Assembly: GCA_009705235.1 (NCBI GenBank)
Contig: WLCR01000049.1
Coordinates: forward strand, 1 to 7,713
Direction: 5' to 3'
Origin: Actinomycetota bacterium
GTDB lineage: Bacteria; Actinomycetota; Actinomycetes; Nanopelagicales; Nanopelagicaceae
Length of the DNA stretch: 7,713 nucleotides
Every line of letters starts with the position of its first letter. Position 1 is the stretch's first letter. Of this stretch, positions 1-6,161 are shown piece by piece. Both the position numbers and the translations under genes were made by a program. Below the pieces are notes generated by a model. It was not told the origin of the DNA and searched no databases. It worked only from the letters and a program-made list of their open reading frames with translations.

Positions 1-818
1 CAACGTTCATGGATGTTGGTAGTGTTAAGAATGAAGTTATACTTGAGGTTAAGACATTTTCAGGACTTTCCACAAGGTTTTTGCCCACCCACCCTATGGC
101 AGGTCGGGAAATCGGCGGTGCAGCCTCTGCAAGAGCAGATCTATTCCAGGGACGCAGTTGGATACTTACGCCTGAAACTGACTGCTCCCAGAAATCTAAA
201 GAACTGGTCCTTGAACTAATCAACTGTCTAGGGGCTACGCCTATTGAGCTAACCGCCCTGGAGCATGACGCCGCTGTGGCAAAGATTTCCCACCTACCTC
301 AGATCGCTGCTTCCTTGTTGGCTAAGCAGCTGTCGGGAACCCCACCAGAGTGGATGGAGTTAGCAGGGCAAGGATTACGGGACACAACTCGTATCGCGGG
401 TTCAGATGAGAAGTTATGGAAAGAGATTATTTACAGCAATCGCGCCGAAATATCTGAATTACTAATAAGTCTACAAAACGATCTGACGCAGATGATTTCA
501 GCGTTAGATGATCCGGCCAAAATTGCAGAACTAATTGCTGCTGGCCGAGATGGCAAAGCCATGATTCCCGGAAAGCACGGCGGCACAGCACGTGAATATA
601 GTTACTTACCGATTGTTATTGACGATAAGCCCGGTCAACTTGGCGCAATATTTAATGAATGCGCTGCCATGCACGTTAACGTGGAAGATTTGAATATCGA
701 GCATTCACCAGGACAGTTGAGTGCTTTGATTACATTGTCATTATCGTCACAGGATGCTGAAAAATTATCTGCACACCTAACCTCGATCGGATGGAACGTT
801 CATCCGGTTCGTAAATAG
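1..818 (+). CDS. tyrA: Prephenate dehydrogenase with C-terminal ACT domain, 5'-truncated
   Basis: Catalyses NAD(P)-dependent oxidative decarboxylation of prephenate to 4-hydroxyphenylpyruvate in tyrosine synthesis, in the cytoplasm. The reading frame is open back to base 3 and reads TF-MDVGSVK, so the ATG at 9 is internal: DVGSVK is the conserved motif that follows the Rossmann NAD-binding half of TyrA, and that half lies outside the window. Counting from that Met, THPMAG (residues 27-32) and SHLP (94-97) carry the family's conserved histidines. QGLRDTTRIA (121-130) matches the arginine-containing substrate segment. An ACT domain runs from about 199 to 265 (YLPIVIDDKPGQLG onward), the usual site for amino-acid feedback control; tyrosine as ligand is inferred. 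The stop TAG (816-818) is 15 bp before cmk-der, so co-transcription is likely. Identity is secure; only the 5' end is missing. Confidence 0.93.
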   Translation, partial: TFMDVGSVKNEVILEVKTFSGLSTRFLPTHPMAGREIGGAASARADLFQGRSWILTPETDCSQKSKELVLELINCLGATPIELTALEHDAAVAKISHLPQIAASLLAKQLSGTPPEWMELAGQGLRDTTRIAGSDEKLWKEIIYSNRAEISELLISLQNDLTQMISALDDPAKIAELIAAGRDGKAMIPGKHGGTAREYSYLPIVIDDKPGQLGAIFNECAAMHVNVEDLNIEHSPGQLSALITLSLSSQDAEKLSAHLTSIGWNVHPVRK

Positions 819-833
819 AAGTAGGCTCAGTAC

Positions 834-2795
834 ATGGGCATAATCGTTGCTATTGATGGCCCGAGTGGTGCTGGTAAATCAAGCACATCAAAGGCAATTG
901 CAGTTCGCGCCGGCTGGAATTATTTGGATACTGGTGCGCTGTATCGCGCTGTAACGTGGCTTGCACTAGAACATAAGTGTGAAGAAGCGTTTTCAATTCT
1001 GCAAGCTATTAAAGATCATCCCATCAGATTTGATGCTGATCCACAATCACCAAATGTTTATGCTGGTGAAACACAAATCACCCATGCCATTCGTGGAACA
1101 TCAGTAACGGAAAATGTTTCACGCATAAGTGCAATACCTGAAATCCGTCATGAACTTATGAAATTGCAACATTTTATTATTGACTCGGCAGAACGTGGAA
1201 TAGTCGTAGAAGGTCGTGACATTGGAACGGTTGTAGCACCTGAAGCAGGATTGAAAATCTATTTGACCGCTGATTTGGATGCGCGTGCAATACGCCGAGA
1301 AATTGAAACTGACGACAAAAGCGTTGATGTAAAAACATCATTGGATAACCGCGATGCAATTGATTCAACTCGCACCGTTTCGCCATTAACTATGGCTGCA
1401 GATGCGGTAGAAGTTGACTCAACATATCTGGATCTAGAGGAAACAATCGAGCGTATTTGGGAGCTCTTAAAAAAGCGTAATTTGTTAGGTTTGCCTATTG
1501 TGGCAATCTTGGGACGTCCAAACGTTGGAAAATCAACATTGATTAATCGATTCCTGGGTCGACGCGAAGCGATCGTTGAGGACACCCCTGGCGTAACACG
1601 CGATCGCGTTCAGTATGAATGTGAATGGGGTGGACGCCGCTTCATCATTATGGATACCGGCGGTTGGGAATCAAAGCCCGATGGTATTTCAGTTCAGGTA
1701 AGTGCGGGCTCAGAGCTTGCAATGCATGAAGCTGATGTCCTTGCTTTTGTTGTAGACGCACAAGTTGGTGCACTAGATGAAGATGACACTTTGGTTCAGC
1801 ATCTGCGAAAAGCAAAGAAGCCAACGATTCTGATTGGTAACAAAGTTGATGGTGAACGCGAAGAAGCAGAGGCGCATGGCTTATGGAGTCTTGGACTAGG
1901 TGAACCACGTTTTGTTTCAGCCTTACACGGTCGAGGTAGTGGAGATTTACTGGATCACATTGTTGCTGTGTTGCCCGAAGTCGGTCGGGCCCAAAACCAA
2001 GATGGATATCGCAAAGTGGCCTTGATAGGCAGACCAAATGTTGGAAAGTCTTCTTTATTTAATGCGATTGCTGGTGAATCTCTATCGATCGTTGATGATG
2101 CTGCAGGAACAACTCGTGATCCGGTTGACTCGCTTCTTTCTTTTGGTGGATCAACATGGAGATTTATCGATACTGCTGGATTAAAAAAACGCGCTAATCA
2201 AGATTCAGGAACTGATTACTACGCATCATTGCGAACAGCTACAGCGCTCGAGCGTTGCGAAGTCGCCGTTGTTGTTCTAGATGCTTCTGAGCCAATTACA
2301 GAACAAGATCTACGAGTCATCACCATGGTTGAAGAGGCTGGTAAAGCTATGGTCATTGTGATGAACAAATGGGATTTAGTTGATGAAGACCGCCGTAATC
2401 AATTAGACCGTGAGATTGATCGACATCTGGATCAGGTGGAATGGGCGCAGCGAGTTAACATTGCAGCAAAGACCGGTTGGCACCGAGATCGTTTAGCGCC
2501 TGCCCTTCGGACAGCCCTGGATAGTTGGGAACGACGAGTACCGACAGCCAAACTCAACTCCTTCTTAGGAGCTCTCATTGGAGCAACGCCTCCACCGGTC
2601 CGCGGTGGAAAGCAGCCAAAGGTGTATTACGCAACCCAAGCCGGTATTGCGCCGCCTAAATTTGTGGTGTTCTCTAGTGGCTGGATTGAGGCTTCTTATC
2701 GTCGTTTTATTGAGCGCCGGTTGCGTGAAGAGTTCAAATTCCCCGGAACTCCAGTTCAAGTAGCGATTAGAGTCAAGGAGCGCGACAAGGAATGA
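834..2795 (+). CDS. cmk-der: Bifunctional cytidylate kinase / ribosome-assembly GTPase Der (fused Cmk-Der)
   Basis: One 653-residue ORF joins two enzymes. Residues 1 to about 218 are CMP/dCMP kinase: P-loop GPSGAGKS (9-16), DTGALYRA (32-39), EGRDIGT (126-132), and RDAIDSTR...PL (173-185), the CMP-binding/LID region. From about 221 it is Der (EngA), a double GTPase needed for 50S subunit maturation. Domain 1 has GRPNVGKST (227-235), DTGG (274-277) and NKVD (336-339). Domain 2 has GRPNVGKSS (399-407), DTAG (446-449) and NKWD (511-514). A KH-like domain fills the C-terminus, from about 540. The linker is only a few residues (KKRNLLGL). Such fusions are known in some actinobacteria; others encode cmk and der separately. 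Lengths fit both parents (about 220 and 433 residues), with no frameshift. The ATG at 834 begins right at the kinase's first beta strand, but its Shine-Dalgarno is weak (AAGTAGG). The stop overlaps the next start by 4 bp (ATGA). Confidence 0.96.
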   Translation: MGIIVAIDGPSGAGKSSTSKAIAVRAGWNYLDTGALYRAVTWLALEHKCEEAFSILQAIKDHPIRFDADPQSPNVYAGETQITHAIRGTSVTENVSRISAIPEIRHELMKLQHFIIDSAERGIVVEGRDIGTVVAPEAGLKIYLTADLDARAIRREIETDDKSVDVKTSLDNRDAIDSTRTVSPLTMAADAVEVDSTYLDLEETIERIWELLKKRNLLGLPIVAILGRPNVGKSTLINRFLGRREAIVEDTPGVTRDRVQYECEWGGRRFIIMDTGGWESKPDGISVQVSAGSELAMHEADVLAFVVDAQVGALDEDDTLVQHLRKAKKPTILIGNKVDGEREEAEAHGLWSLGLGEPRFVSALHGRGSGDLLDHIVAVLPEVGRAQNQDGYRKVALIGRPNVGKSSLFNAIAGESLSIVDDAAGTTRDPVDSLLSFGGSTWRFIDTAGLKKRANQDSGTDYYASLRTATALERCEVAVVVLDASEPITEQDLRVITMVEEAGKAMVIVMNKWDLVDEDRRNQLDREIDRHLDQVEWAQRVNIAAKTGWHRDRLAPALRTALDSWERRVPTAKLNSFLGALIGATPPPVRGGKQPKVYYATQAGIAPPKFVVFSSGWIEASYRRFIERRLREEFKFPGTPVQVAIRVKERDKE

Positions 2796-3364
2796 AGCCT
2801 TCTGTGATTAGCGTTCCCAACGCTCTCACCTTTCTACGTTTTTTAGGCATTCCGCTCTTTATTTACCTCACTCTTAATCTAGAAGCAGATGGGTGGGCAA
2901 TTGTTGTCCTAGCAATTGGGGGAGCAACTGATTACTTTGATGGAAAAATCGCACGAGCATGGAATCAGACCTCTCGCATTGGCGAATTAGCTGATCCAGC
3001 GATCGATCGCCTTTATATCATGGCGATCCTCATCGTTTTTCTAATCAGAGACATAATCCCACCATGGATGATCGTAATTATCGTTGGTCGTGACGTCCTC
3101 CTTGCCCTGATCACCGTGGTGATGAATCGCAAAGGGATCCCACCATTCACCGTTACCTACTTGGGCAAAGCTGCTACCTTCAATTTGATGTACGCCTTTC
3201 CGTTTTTGCTATTGGCTCAATCAGATGGGACCCTAGGAACAATCGCCTTTGTGTTGGGGTGGAGTTTTGCCATCTGGGGGATTGCCCTCTACATTTCGAC
3301 AGGTATTAGTTATGCGCGCCAGGGCATTTGGCAGATAAGAGGGAACCATGTCATCAATTCCTAA
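2792..3364 (+). CDS. CDP-alcohol phosphatidyltransferase (PgsA/PgsA2-like membrane protein)
   Basis: Integral membrane enzyme that transfers a phosphatidyl group from CDP-diacylglycerol to an alcohol such as glycerol 3-phosphate. The family signature is complete: D47-x2-D50-G51-x2-A54-R55-x8-G64-x3-D68-x3-D72, whose four aspartates bind the catalytic divalent metals. Hydrophobic segments around 13-30, 35-46, 74-87, 91-110, 128-142 and 149-172 fit the usual six membrane helices; 190 residues is a normal length. The start overlaps the cmk-der stop by 4 bp (ATGA), with AAGGAG at 2775-2780 as Shine-Dalgarno and translational coupling likely. Its place ahead of gcvH matches pgsA2 (Rv1822) in mycobacteria. 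The acceptor cannot be read from sequence: phosphatidylglycerophosphate synthase is most likely, while cardiolipin or phosphatidylinositol-phosphate synthase are alternatives in this superfamily. I therefore give no gene symbol. Confidence 0.88.
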   Translation: MKPSVISVPNALTFLRFLGIPLFIYLTLNLEADGWAIVVLAIGGATDYFDGKIARAWNQTSRIGELADPAIDRLYIMAILIVFLIRDIIPPWMIVIIVGRDVLLALITVVMNRKGIPPFTVTYLGKAATFNLMYAFPFLLLAQSDGTLGTIAFVLGWSFAIWGIALYISTGISYARQGIWQIRGNHVINS

Positions 3365-3722
3365 CGAGTTGTCATATACCAAGGACCATGAATGGGTTTC
3401 ATCTGTTGACCAAGTTTTTACAATGGGGATTACGGATTATGCCCAAGCTGCATTGGGAGACATTGTTTATGTGCAACTTCCAAAGGTTGGTGAATCGGTG
3501 ATCGCTGGAAAAGTTTGCGGTGAAGTCGAATCAACTAAAAGCGTTTCGGATATTTATGCACCAGTCACCGGCACTATTGTGGCGATCAACGATGCACTAT
3601 CTAATTCACCAGAAACAATCAACTCGGATCCATATGGCGGCGGCTGGCTCGCGAAAATTGAGGTCACTTCAGCGCCTTCTGAGCTATTAACAGCTACCCA
3701 GTACGCAGAAATTACCGCTTGA
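3348..3722 (+). CDS. gcvH: Glycine cleavage system H protein (lipoyl carrier)
   Basis: Small lipoylated carrier that shuttles the aminomethyl group between the P, T and L proteins of the glycine cleavage complex. It is 124 residues long, typical for the family. YTKDHEWV (10-17) is the usual N-terminal signature, and GITDYAQAALGDIVYVQLP follows. The lipoyl lysine is K64 in ESTKS (61-65), inside GEVESTKSVSDIYAPVTG. The C-terminal part with DPYGGGWLAKIE is also standard. The ATG at 3348 has a good Shine-Dalgarno (AAGAGGG, 3337-3343) and lies inside the 3' end of the phosphatidyltransferase gene, a 17-bp overlap in another frame. This suggests translation in one message. Its partner gcvP starts about 2.4 kb downstream; no gcvT or lipoate-attachment gene is in the window. 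Confidence 0.97.
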   Translation: MSSIPNELSYTKDHEWVSSVDQVFTMGITDYAQAALGDIVYVQLPKVGESVIAGKVCGEVESTKSVSDIYAPVTGTIVAINDALSNSPETINSDPYGGGWLAKIEVTSAPSELLTATQYAEITA

Positions 3723-3747
3723 CCTTATTCCTCTAACTCTCTACTGT
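3719..3747 (+). promoter_or_regulatory. Candidate sigma70-type promoter for the FHA gene
   Basis: TTGACC (3719-3724) is separated by exactly 17 bp from TACTGT (3742-3747). The first matches five of six bases of the TTGACA -35 box. The second fits the actinobacterial TANNNT -10 pattern. Transcription would begin near 3754, about 27 bp before the garA ATG. The -35 overlaps the gcvH stop codon. This is the best promoter match I saw in the window, but it rests on pattern alone. Confidence 0.45.
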
Positions 3748-3767
3748 CACCCTTAAGTACACGGTGA
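3747..3767 (+). promoter_or_regulatory. Inverted repeat at the predicted garA transcription start
   Basis: TCACC (3747-3751) and GGTGA (3763-3767) are perfect 5-bp inverted arms around an 11-base centre that contains the palindrome CTTAAG. The element lies between the candidate -10 box and the Shine-Dalgarno, so it could be an operator or a small 5' leader hairpin. Its core CCT-T-AAGTA-CAC-GGT resembles the palindrome in front of the second merR gene (5496-5512). Confidence 0.35.
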
Positions 3768-3780
3768 GGAGGTAGGGACA

Positions 3781-4233
3781 ATGGCTGCAGAACCATCGCA
3801 GAGTGAATTAACTACCACCCTCCATTTAGGACTACGTGAAGTTAGCAATTCCCCTGCTAACCATTTGGAAGAGCAGTTGGCGTTACTTTCTTCTGAAGAT
3901 CGCGCAGTAGTCGCAGAGATACAAAATTCGGACGGCGAAAAAGCGATGGTTTTGATAGCTCGTGGCTCGCACAAAGGTTCCCGTTTTCTCATTACTGCCG
4001 AAGGTGCATCCATCGGCAGATCGGCAGCTAGTGCGATTTTCTTGGATGATGTAACTGTCTCTAGAACCCACGCAACAGTTGAAAAAAGCGGTAAGGATTT
4101 TGTCTTAAAGGATTCGGGTTCCCTTAACGGAACATACATAAACAATCTGTCGATTTCGGAACACACACTTGTTTCAGGTGATGAGTTTCAAATTGGCAAG
4201 TTTCATTTGCTTTTTATCGGTTCGAACAAATAA
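3781..4233 (+). CDS. garA: FHA-domain regulator, GarA/OdhI type
   Basis: A soluble 150-residue protein with a disordered N-terminus and one forkhead-associated domain (about 57-147). The key phosphothreonine-binding residues are present: GR (79-80), SRTH (94-97) and SLNGT (114-118), with the family stretch IFLDDVTVSR just before. Relatives GarA (Mycobacterium) and OdhI (Corynebacterium) bind and inhibit 2-oxoglutarate dehydrogenase and adjust glutamate enzymes. Phosphorylation of an N-terminal ETTS motif by PknB/PknG-type kinases switches this off through intramolecular FHA binding. Here the equivalent region reads ELTTTLH (T11-T13), so a threonine target is plausible but the motif is not identical. 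The ATG at 3781 has a strong Shine-Dalgarno, GAGGAGG (3766-3772), 8 bp away. Position between gcvH and ftsR matches Rv1827. No kinase gene is visible. Assignment is strong on domain and synteny. Confidence 0.9.
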   Translation: MAAEPSQSELTTTLHLGLREVSNSPANHLEEQLALLSSEDRAVVAEIQNSDGEKAMVLIARGSHKGSRFLITAEGASIGRSAASAIFLDDVTVSRTHATVEKSGKDFVLKDSGSLNGTYINNLSISEHTLVSGDEFQIGKFHLLFIGSNK

Positions 4234-4254
4234 GTATTGATTCACGAAGAAACT

Positions 4255-4261
4255 AGGGGAG
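4255..4261 (+). promoter_or_regulatory. Shine-Dalgarno that fixes the ftsR start at 4267
   Basis: AGGGGAG lies 5 bp before ATG 4267. The frame is open further upstream to a TTG at 4237, immediately after the garA stop. That TTG has no comparable site, and the ten extra residues are not part of the MerR fold, so ATG 4267 is preferred. Confidence 0.75.
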
Positions 4262-4266
4262 TAGTC

Positions 4267-4983
4267 ATGGCCGTACCAGCACGCGCGTACTTAAGCATCG
4301 GTGAGGTTCTCAACCGATTGCGAGGAGATTTTGCAGACATCACAATTTCAAAGATTCGTTTTCTAGAGTCTGAAGGTTTGATTGAACCGCAACGTACGCC
4401 ATCTGGTTACCGAAAGTTTACGAGCTCTGACTTAGAACGTTTGCGCTACGTATTGTTGGCACAACGCGATCAGTATCTGCCATTAAAGGTTATTAAGGAC
4501 AACCTTGATGCGATTGATCGTGGCTTACAGCCAGCGGCTGCTGGTGGAGTAGCTCGTCCAAACATAGGGTTAGCAACTATCGATGGCGAGATGGCCCCAA
4601 GCGCATTTGGTGAAGTCAGTGAAATGCGCCTTTCACGGGAAGAACTTTTGAAAAATAGCGGTCTTGCAGAAGAGCATTTAGTTGAACTTGAAGGATATGG
4701 GTTGATCGCCCCACGCGGCCGTCATTACGACGGGGACGCACTTACGATTGCAAAAGCGGTTACAGAAATGGGTGGCTTTGGAATTGAAGCCCGTCATCTG
4801 CGCTCGTTTAAATCGGCGGCCGATCGTGAGATTGGTTTAATTGAACAGGTCATCACTCCGTTGACTCGTCAGAAGAGCGCGGAATCAAAAGCTCGAGCTG
4901 AAGAGGTTCAAAAAGAGATTGCATCTCTTTCAATTCGCCTGCATGCAGCACTCGTGCGTGGCGGACTCAATCGCCTTCGCTAA
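4267..4983 (+). CDS. ftsR: MerR-family transcriptional regulator, FtsR (Rv1828) type
   Basis: DNA-binding regulator of 238 residues from the chosen ATG. The N-terminal winged helix-turn-helix spans about 8-82 (YLSIGEVLNRL, ITISKIRFLESEGLIEPQRT, PSGYRKF, then the wing helix LERLRYVLLAQRD). A second, non-metal-binding domain follows, with LSREELLKNSGLAEEHLVELEGYGLI. A C-terminal helical region (RHLRSFKSAADREIGLIEQ to the end) probably dimerises. No cysteine cluster for metals is seen. Orthologues in Corynebacterium (FtsR) activate ftsZ, and Mycobacterium Rv1828 is the positional match between garA and the DUF151 gene. The 33-bp gap after garA suggests co-transcription. Targets here are inferred; ftsZ is not in the window. 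Confidence 0.9.
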   Translation: MAVPARAYLSIGEVLNRLRGDFADITISKIRFLESEGLIEPQRTPSGYRKFTSSDLERLRYVLLAQRDQYLPLKVIKDNLDAIDRGLQPAAAGGVARPNIGLATIDGEMAPSAFGEVSEMRLSREELLKNSGLAEEHLVELEGYGLIAPRGRHYDGDALTIAKAVTEMGGFGIEARHLRSFKSAADREIGLIEQVITPLTRQKSAESKARAEEVQKEIASLSIRLHAALVRGGLNRLR

Positions 4984-4998
4984 TTGGTTGCGAGCTTC

Positions 4999-5484
4999 AT
5001 GTTGATTCCAATGGAGGTAATAGGCGTTCGGGTGGAGATGCCATCTAATCAGCCAATTGTTTTGCTCAAAGAAATTGATGGCTCTAGATTCTTGCCCATC
5101 TGGGTTGGAGCCGTTGAGGCAACGGCGATCGCATTTGCCCAACAAGGCGTTGAACCACCTCGACCGTTGACTCACGATCTGATGAACAACTTGGTGGATC
5201 TTTTGGATGCGACCTTGACCGCGGTGCACCTGACAGAAATCAAAGATGGAGTTTTTTACGCCACAATGCTCTTTCGTGATTCCAGTGCAGGGCAGTTAAC
5301 GATTTCGGCCAGGCCTTCAGATGCCATAGCTTTGGCAGTACGAAGCCATAGCAATATTTTGGCTACTGAGGAGCTCTTGAATGAGATCGGAATCGAGATC
5401 CCTCAGGGAGATGGCGAGAACCAAGAGGTTGAAAAGTTCCGCGAATTCCTGGATCAAATCAACCCCGAAGACTTTGTGGGTTAG
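4999..5484 (+). CDS. Bifunctional nuclease family protein (DUF151, Rv1829 type)
   Basis: About 161 residues of the DUF151/BFN fold. Characteristic segments are MEVIGVRVEMPSNQPIVLL, FLPIWVGAVEATAIAFAQQG, VEPPRPLTHDLM, SARPSDAIALAVR, and the C-terminal EVEKFREFLDQINPEDF shared with actinobacterial members. Plant and some bacterial relatives have DNase/RNase activity; the physiological role in actinobacteria is not settled. The start is uncertain. The frame is open from TTG 4984, directly after the ftsR stop; ATG 4999 and ATG 5011 are both closer to the conserved beginning (MEVIGVRVE), and none has a clear Shine-Dalgarno. Re-initiation after ftsR is therefore likely; I chose ATG 4999. It lies between the two MerR genes, as in mycobacteria. 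Confidence 0.87.
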   Translation: MLIPMEVIGVRVEMPSNQPIVLLKEIDGSRFLPIWVGAVEATAIAFAQQGVEPPRPLTHDLMNNLVDLLDATLTAVHLTEIKDGVFYATMLFRDSSAGQLTISARPSDAIALAVRSHSNILATEELLNEIGIEIPQGDGENQEVEKFREFLDQINPEDFVG

Positions 5485-5495
5485 GCTCAACTCTC

Positions 5496-5512
5496 AACCT
5501 AAAGTAGAGGTT
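5496..5512 (+). promoter_or_regulatory. Palindromic candidate operator upstream of the second merR gene
   Basis: AACCT (5496-5500) and AGGTT (5508-5512) are perfect inverted 5-bp arms with a 7-base centre (AAAGTAG). The element lies 12 bp after the DUF151 stop and about 80 bp before the merR start. Spaced palindromes of about this size are typical of MerR-family operators. Binding by the downstream MerR (autoregulation) or by FtsR is inference. The centre contains TAAAGT (5500-5505), a possible TANNNT -10 box, which would put the repeat over a promoter. Confidence 0.5.
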
Positions 5513-5551
5513 TCGGTCGTGTCGCTCCTAGGCTTCTGGAGGCGGCGGGTC

Positions 5552-5557
5552 TACATT
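5552..5557 (+). promoter_or_regulatory. Possible -10 box in the gap before the second merR gene
   Basis: TACATT matches four of six bases of TATAAT and the TANNNT pattern, 35 bp before the GTG start. I see no good -35 at 16-18 bp upstream, so this is a weak candidate compared with the one in front of garA. Confidence 0.2.
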
Positions 5558-5577
5558 TATCTCACTCCCCAAGAGAA

Positions 5578-5595
5578 ATGAGCCATTCCCCGTGA
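5578..5595 (+). CDS. Five-codon upstream ORF overlapping the second merR start
   Basis: ATG at 5578 opens a minimal frame encoding MSHSP, which stops at TGA 5593-5595. That stop overlaps the GTG start at 5592 in the sequence GTGA. AAGAG at 5571-5575 lies very close upstream. The merR GTG itself has no convincing Shine-Dalgarno, so ribosomes ending the short frame could re-initiate there. It could equally be chance. Confidence 0.25.
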   Translation: MSHSP

Positions 5596-6092
5596 GCCCA
5601 GAAGAGCTAGAGATCGGCTACAGAGGCGCAACTGCATGTTCTGCTGCAGGAATTACATATCGTCAATTGGACTATTGGGCTCGAACAGGTTTGGTTGAAC
5701 CAGGAATTAGAACTGCAAGTGGCTCAGGAACTCAACGTCTGTATGGCTTTCGCGACATTTTGGTCCTAAAAATTGTAAAACGATTATTGGATGCTGGCGT
5801 TTCGCTACAAAACATTCGCACCGCTGTTGATCATTTGCGCAGCAGGGGAGTGACAGATTTAGAAAGAATCACTTTGATGAGTGATGGTGCGTCAATTTAC
5901 GAATGCTCTAGTCCCGATGAAATTATTGACCTTTTACAAGGTGGTCAAGGTGTCTTTGGAATAGCTGTTGGCAAGGTATGGCATGAAGTCGAAGGCTCTC
6001 TATCTGTACTTCAGGGTGAAATTAATGGTCATGTAATAGGTGGCGAAAATAACGATGAACTCTCGCTGCGTAGAAAGAGCAAAGGGGCTTAA
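5592..6092 (+). CDS. MerR-family transcriptional regulator, Rv1830 (ResR/McdR) type
   Basis: A 166-residue regulator with an N-terminal winged helix-turn-helix (about 10-85): GYRGATACSAAGITYRQLDYW, ARTGLVEP, GSGTQRLYGFRDILVLKIVKRLLDAGVSLQNIR. A short C-terminal domain has GVTDLERITLMSDGASIYE and LLQGGQGVFGIAVG, both typical of the Rv1830 group. The tail is charged and low in structure (NNDELSLRRKSKGA). In mycobacteria this protein affects cell growth and division. GTG 5592 is the only canonical start in the open frame, which closes at TAG 5529; its Shine-Dalgarno is poor, and a five-codon ORF overlaps it. The 107-bp gap upstream, with a palindrome, suggests its own promoter and possible autoregulation. 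Synteny with the DUF151 gene before and gcvP after supports orthology. Confidence 0.9.
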   Translation: MSPEELEIGYRGATACSAAGITYRQLDYWARTGLVEPGIRTASGSGTQRLYGFRDILVLKIVKRLLDAGVSLQNIRTAVDHLRSRGVTDLERITLMSDGASIYECSSPDEIIDLLQGGQGVFGIAVGKVWHEVEGSLSVLQGEINGHVIGGENNDELSLRRKSKGA

Positions 6093-6106
6093 TTCACCTT
6101 ATTCTT

Positions 6107-6151
6107 CATCCCTGCCCTTGCACTCTTAGGCGAGAGGCTCAGAACAGGATG
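6107..6151 (+). promoter_or_regulatory. Possible leader hairpin ending at the gcvP ribosome-binding site
   Basis: CATCC (6107-6111) can pair with GGATG (6147-6151), extended by TG/CA after a one-base bulge. Inside, CTCTT (6123-6127) pairs with GAGAG (6132-6136), including one G-T wobble, around a 4-base loop. The outer stem ends on the first G of the GAGG Shine-Dalgarno (6151-6154), so folding could affect gcvP translation. No T-run follows, so it is not an intrinsic terminator. It lacks the conserved core of a glycine riboswitch. Energies were not computed. Confidence 0.25.
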
Positions 6152-6161
6152 AGGAATTTCC

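Noticed and set aside
9..818. Treating ATG 9 as the true tyrA start
   Set aside because: The frame stays open to the window edge and DVGSVK is an internal motif that follows the NAD-binding domain; the gene is cut by the window.
1177..2037. Minus-strand ORFs inside cmk-der (69, 108 and 129 codons)
   Set aside because: They lie opposite essential kinase and GTPase motifs and show no recognisable protein features.
4237..4266. TTG 4237 as the ftsR start (ten extra residues)
   Set aside because: ATG 4267 has AGGGGAG at 5 bp spacing and begins just before the MerR fold; the extra residues fit no family feature.
5537..5541. GGAGG as Shine-Dalgarno for an earlier merR start
   Set aside because: No ATG, GTG or TTG follows in frame before GTG 5592, so it cannot serve the merR gene from a standard codon.
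5523..5546. CTCC...GGAG hairpin as a terminator after the DUF151 gene
   Set aside because: The stem is only four pairs plus two across a bulge, with a 9-base loop and no following T-run.
6076..6161. Glycine riboswitch before gcvP
   Set aside because: CACTCTTAGGC and AAAGGGGC resemble fragments of the aptamer, but the required CCGAAGG-type core is missing and the 5' part would lie inside the merR coding sequence.
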